From: Oligoflexia bacterium
Lineage (GTDB): Bacteria; Bdellovibrionota; UBA1018
Assembly: GCA_903928955.1 (NCBI GenBank)
Contig: CAIYTD010000103.1
Span: 1 to 25,034 of the forward strand
DNA length: 25,034 nt
Reading direction: 5' to 3'
Both the position numbers and the translations under genes were made by a program. Shown here in pieces: positions 23,270 to 25,034 of this stretch. The notes under the pieces are model-generated. The model saw only the letters and a list, made by a program, of their open reading frames with translations. It was not told the DNA's origin and made no database searches. The stretch's first letter is position 1; every line of letters starts with the position of its first letter.

Positions 23270-24063
23270 CCATTTACTGCCCATCGATACTCAGTGTTAC
23301 GAAGGAGCTTTTGATAAGATTGAATATTTGCTAAATCAGGTTCTCTTCGTTTGTGAAAGAGATGGTATTGCACACACATGGATTTAGCGCCAATTGAGAT
23401 TTTGCCTCGATTTCTCAAGCGGATAAAAAGATCTCCATCCTCACCCCAATAAGACTCAATGGACTCATTAAAACCGTTCACTGCAAGAACATCTGACTTC
23501 CATCCACTGAAATTACTTCCTAATAAATCCAGCGGATGATTGAAACGTAAGAGTTTTCTCAGCACAGGGTGAGAAACGCGCCAACCTCGCTTAACTCGAG
23601 TAGTATCTTTTTTAAAAGCACTCCATAAAATAGACCAATGCAGGCGATCAAATTTACCCAAACAAACATCGCTCTCTGTCACCTGCTGACTCAAACAAGG
23701 CCCAAGCTCAACTCTACGGCCACATACGAAATGATCAGGTTTTTTTAAATCCAAATGGTCTTGGACAAAATGACGTTCTAAAATCACGTCTCCATCCAAA
23801 AAAATCAAGTACTGGCCTCGAGCGTGCCTGAGTGCCTCATTGATAATTTTTGACTTCCGATACCCTTCATCCGGCTGAGTCAAAAAAAACAAATCAAAAG
23901 AACTTTTCTGTAAGCAAAAATCTGCAGTCCCATCACTCGATCCATCATCTGCAATGAGTACCTCAAAGTTTTGATGGGTTTGACGCTCCAGGCTCCGAAA
24001 GAGAAGCCTGAGAGTAGAAAGTTGATTATAAGACGTTATAATAATCGAAGTCGTAACCAACAC
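23251..24063 (-). CDS. Glycosyltransferase family 2
   Basis: A 270-residue GT2 enzyme. N-terminal TSIIITSYNQLSTLRLLFRS, FEVLIADDGSSDGT and YLIFLDGDVIL (DxD at about 94-96) are the donor-binding blocks. A second conserved area, NFSGWKSDVLAVNGFNE with SYWGEDGDLFIRLRNRG, carries the ED pair expected for the catalytic base, like chondroitin-polymerase or galactosyltransferase-type members. The start is GTG 24061-24063 only three bases after AGGAG; the next codon, TTG, has better spacing (six) and may be the true start. It is the only minus-strand gene in this glycosyltransferase group and overlaps the preceding plus gene by 19 bases at their 3' ends. Confidence 0.83.
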   Translation of the reverse strand: MLVTTSIIITSYNQLSTLRLLFRSLERQTHQNFEVLIADDGSSDGTADFCLQKSSFDLFFLTQPDEGYRKSKIINEALRHARGQYLIFLDGDVILERHFVQDHLDLKKPDHFVCGRRVELGPCLSQQVTESDVCLGKFDRLHWSILWSAFKKDTTRVKRGWRVSHPVLRKLLRFNHPLDLLGSNFSGWKSDVLAVNGFNESIESYWGEDGDLFIRLRNRGKISIGAKSMCVQYHLFHKRREPDLANIQSYQKLLRNTEYRWAVNGYRIKR

Positions 24064-24157
24064 ATTCTCCTCTACTAATGCCTGTGTAAACTCAGTACAA
24101 TCTCTCCCAAATTCAAAACGTTTGTGCTAGTTCTTTTTAAAATAGAAAAGACAAGCC

Positions 24158-24166
24158 TGATAAAAT
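24158..24166 (+). promoter_or_regulatory. Extended -10 promoter for the WaaE-like gene
   Basis: TGATAAAAT is an extended -10 (TGn plus TAAAAT, five of six). The predicted start near 24173 gives a leader of about 15 bases. No clear -35 is seen. It lies in the 124-base divergent gap with the minus-strand GT2 gene, for which I see no good promoter. Confidence 0.35.
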
Positions 24167-24187
24167 CAATTGTAGTTGAGATTCTTT

Positions 24188-24976
24188 ATGAAACGTCCCG
24201 CCCTTAGCGTAACAATTATTACATTGAATGAGGCAAAAAACATTCAAACTGCCATCGAAAGTGTAACCTGGGCAGAAGAAGTAATCGTTGTTGATTCAGG
24301 AAGTACTGATGAAACTCCAGAAATCGCAAAAAAATTAGGAGCTCGAGTGATCTACAATCCCTGGAATGGGTATGGCCAGCAAAAAAATTACGCACAGTCA
24401 CTTGCAACGCATCCTTGGGTACTCAATATCGATGCGGATGAAGTAGTCCCTCCTCATTTGGCAGCTGAAATCCAAGAAGCCCTAAGACAGATTGAAAGTG
24501 GAGAAATCATTGCCCAAGGTTTCTTCTTTCCACGAAAAACATTTTTCCTGGGCCGTTGGATTCAACATGGAGGCTGGTATCCTAATTATCTCGTCCGCTT
24601 AGTCCATCGAGAACATTCCACCTGGACAGAGCCCCACGTCCATGAAGAGCTTCACGTGAACGGAAAAGTAAGGGAATTATCACAACCTCTATACCACTAT
24701 GGGTTTCATAGTATTCAAGACCAAATTCTCACAAATTTGAAATTTTCACACTTAGGCTCTCAAGATCTCAAAAGAACGGGTCAACAGGCAAGCATTCAGC
24801 GACTATTATTGAAACCTATTGGAAAATTTTTGGAGACCTATATTATAAAAAGGGGGTTTTTAGATGGCCTTCCAGGTTTTATTATTTCTATTAATGCAGC
24901 CCATAGCATGTTTCTAAAATACGCGTATCTTAGCGAGATGGATATTAAAAATGAAAATTCTCATCATCGACAATAA
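24188..24976 (+). CDS. WaaE/KdtX-like LPS core glycosyltransferase (GT2)
   Basis: A 262-residue GT2 enzyme close to the WaaE group, which adds glucose to heptose in the lipopolysaccharide core. LSVTIITLNEAKNIQTAIES, EVIVVDSGSTDETPEIAKKL, WNGYGQQKNYA and WVLNIDADEVV (Asp82-Ala-Asp84) are typical. Near 136-165 GGWYPNYLVRLVHRE and EPHVHEELHV follow, and LYHYGFHS closes the enzyme core. I use ATG 24188; an in-frame TTG four codons earlier has no ribosome site. Its last 26 bases overlap the following partial gene. The exact sugar and linkage are inferred from the family only. Confidence 0.87.
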   Translation: MKRPALSVTIITLNEAKNIQTAIESVTWAEEVIVVDSGSTDETPEIAKKLGARVIYNPWNGYGQQKNYAQSLATHPWVLNIDADEVVPPHLAAEIQEALRQIESGEIIAQGFFFPRKTFFLGRWIQHGGWYPNYLVRLVHREHSTWTEPHVHEELHVNGKVRELSQPLYHYGFHSIQDQILTNLKFSHLGSQDLKRTGQQASIQRLLLKPIGKFLETYIIKRGFLDGLPGFIISINAAHSMFLKYAYLSEMDIKNENSHHRQ

Positions 24977-25034
24977 TATAGATGAAAGTTTCTGGGGATG
25001 TAACGATCTCCGTCGACTTTTACGTCTGACTTCC
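24951..25034 (+). CDS. Start of a probable class I glutamine-amidotransferase-like protein (partial)
   Basis: An open frame from ATG 24951 runs off the right edge with 28 residues: MKILIIDNNIDESFWGCNDL, then RRLLRLTS. The beta-strand followed by IDNNID and WG-x-x-DLRR recalls the N-terminus of class I glutamine-amidotransferase-like proteins, but the catalytic Cys and His lie beyond the window, so this is tentative. It overlaps the WaaE-like gene by 26 bases in another frame and shows no strong ribosome site, so translation is probably coupled. Confidence 0.5.
   Translation, partial: MKILIIDNNIDESFWGCNDLRRLLRLTS

Noticed and set aside
1..25034. CRISPR arrays, tRNA or rRNA genes, insertion sequences
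   Set aside because: No regularly spaced repeats, cloverleaf-like or rRNA sequence, transposase or terminal inverted repeats with target duplications were seen on reading.

Overview
The window is a chromosomal, gene-dense stretch of a Gram-negative bacterium with roughly 40% G+C (judged by eye). Lipopolysaccharide export and assembly genes (an LptF/LptG permease, a GT9 heptosyltransferase-type enzyme, a WaaE-like enzyme), a RodZ-like shape protein and lipoprotein/type I signal peptides show an outer-membraned cell. A 213-residue protein of unknown function after carA recalls hypothetical proteins of deltaproteobacterial and Bdellovibrio-like genomes. This is from memory only, so the lineage is a weak inference. 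I see no rRNA, tRNA, CRISPR array, phage or insertion sequence.

Layout. 1-800: the tail of an unknown gene, then a YdjM/DUF457-type membrane protein. 756-4548 (minus): a complete xylose-type ABC importer, xylF-xylG-xylH, each pair overlapping by ATGA, with its own promoter at 4581-4609. 4623-8471 (minus): pepA, asnS, trmL and an Mpo1-like (DUF962) membrane gene, closely packed. 8520-11037 (plus): a WcaJ-type polyprenyl-phosphate sugar-1-phosphate transferase overlapping an LptF/LptG-type permease. 11038-11243: a convergent, AT-rich gap holding two perfect and one near-perfect DnaA box. 11244-14209 (minus): rlmD, a TPR lipoprotein and a rodZ-like gene. 14372-20787 (plus): a very tight lepA-lepB-pyrB-pyrC-carA-unknown run with gaps of 2 bases or overlaps. 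20980-21227: a solitary gene for a small secreted His/Lys-rich protein, with its own leader, dyad and strong terminator. 21258-25034: four glycosyltransferase genes (three plus, one minus), then the start of a probable glutamine-amidotransferase-like gene.

How the genes work together. The lepA run couples translation (EF4), secretion (signal peptidase I) and the first steps of pyrimidine synthesis (CarA, PyrB, PyrC); carB is not in view. The envelope genes (WcaJ-like, LptF, GT9, two GT2 proteins, WaaE-like, RodZ, LepB) cover priming, assembly and export of surface glycans and cell shape. The xyl importer has no sugar-catabolic gene beside it, so its substrate is uncertain.

Most notable signals: the DnaA-box cluster between convergent genes; a 13-bp perfect inverted repeat early in lepB; the unknown 213-residue protein overlapping carA; the isolated small secreted protein unit with a dyad at its predicted start site; a GT9 gene starting 30 bases after a strong terminator; and tandem hexamers in rodZ. 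I did not find a clear multi-gene novel system.
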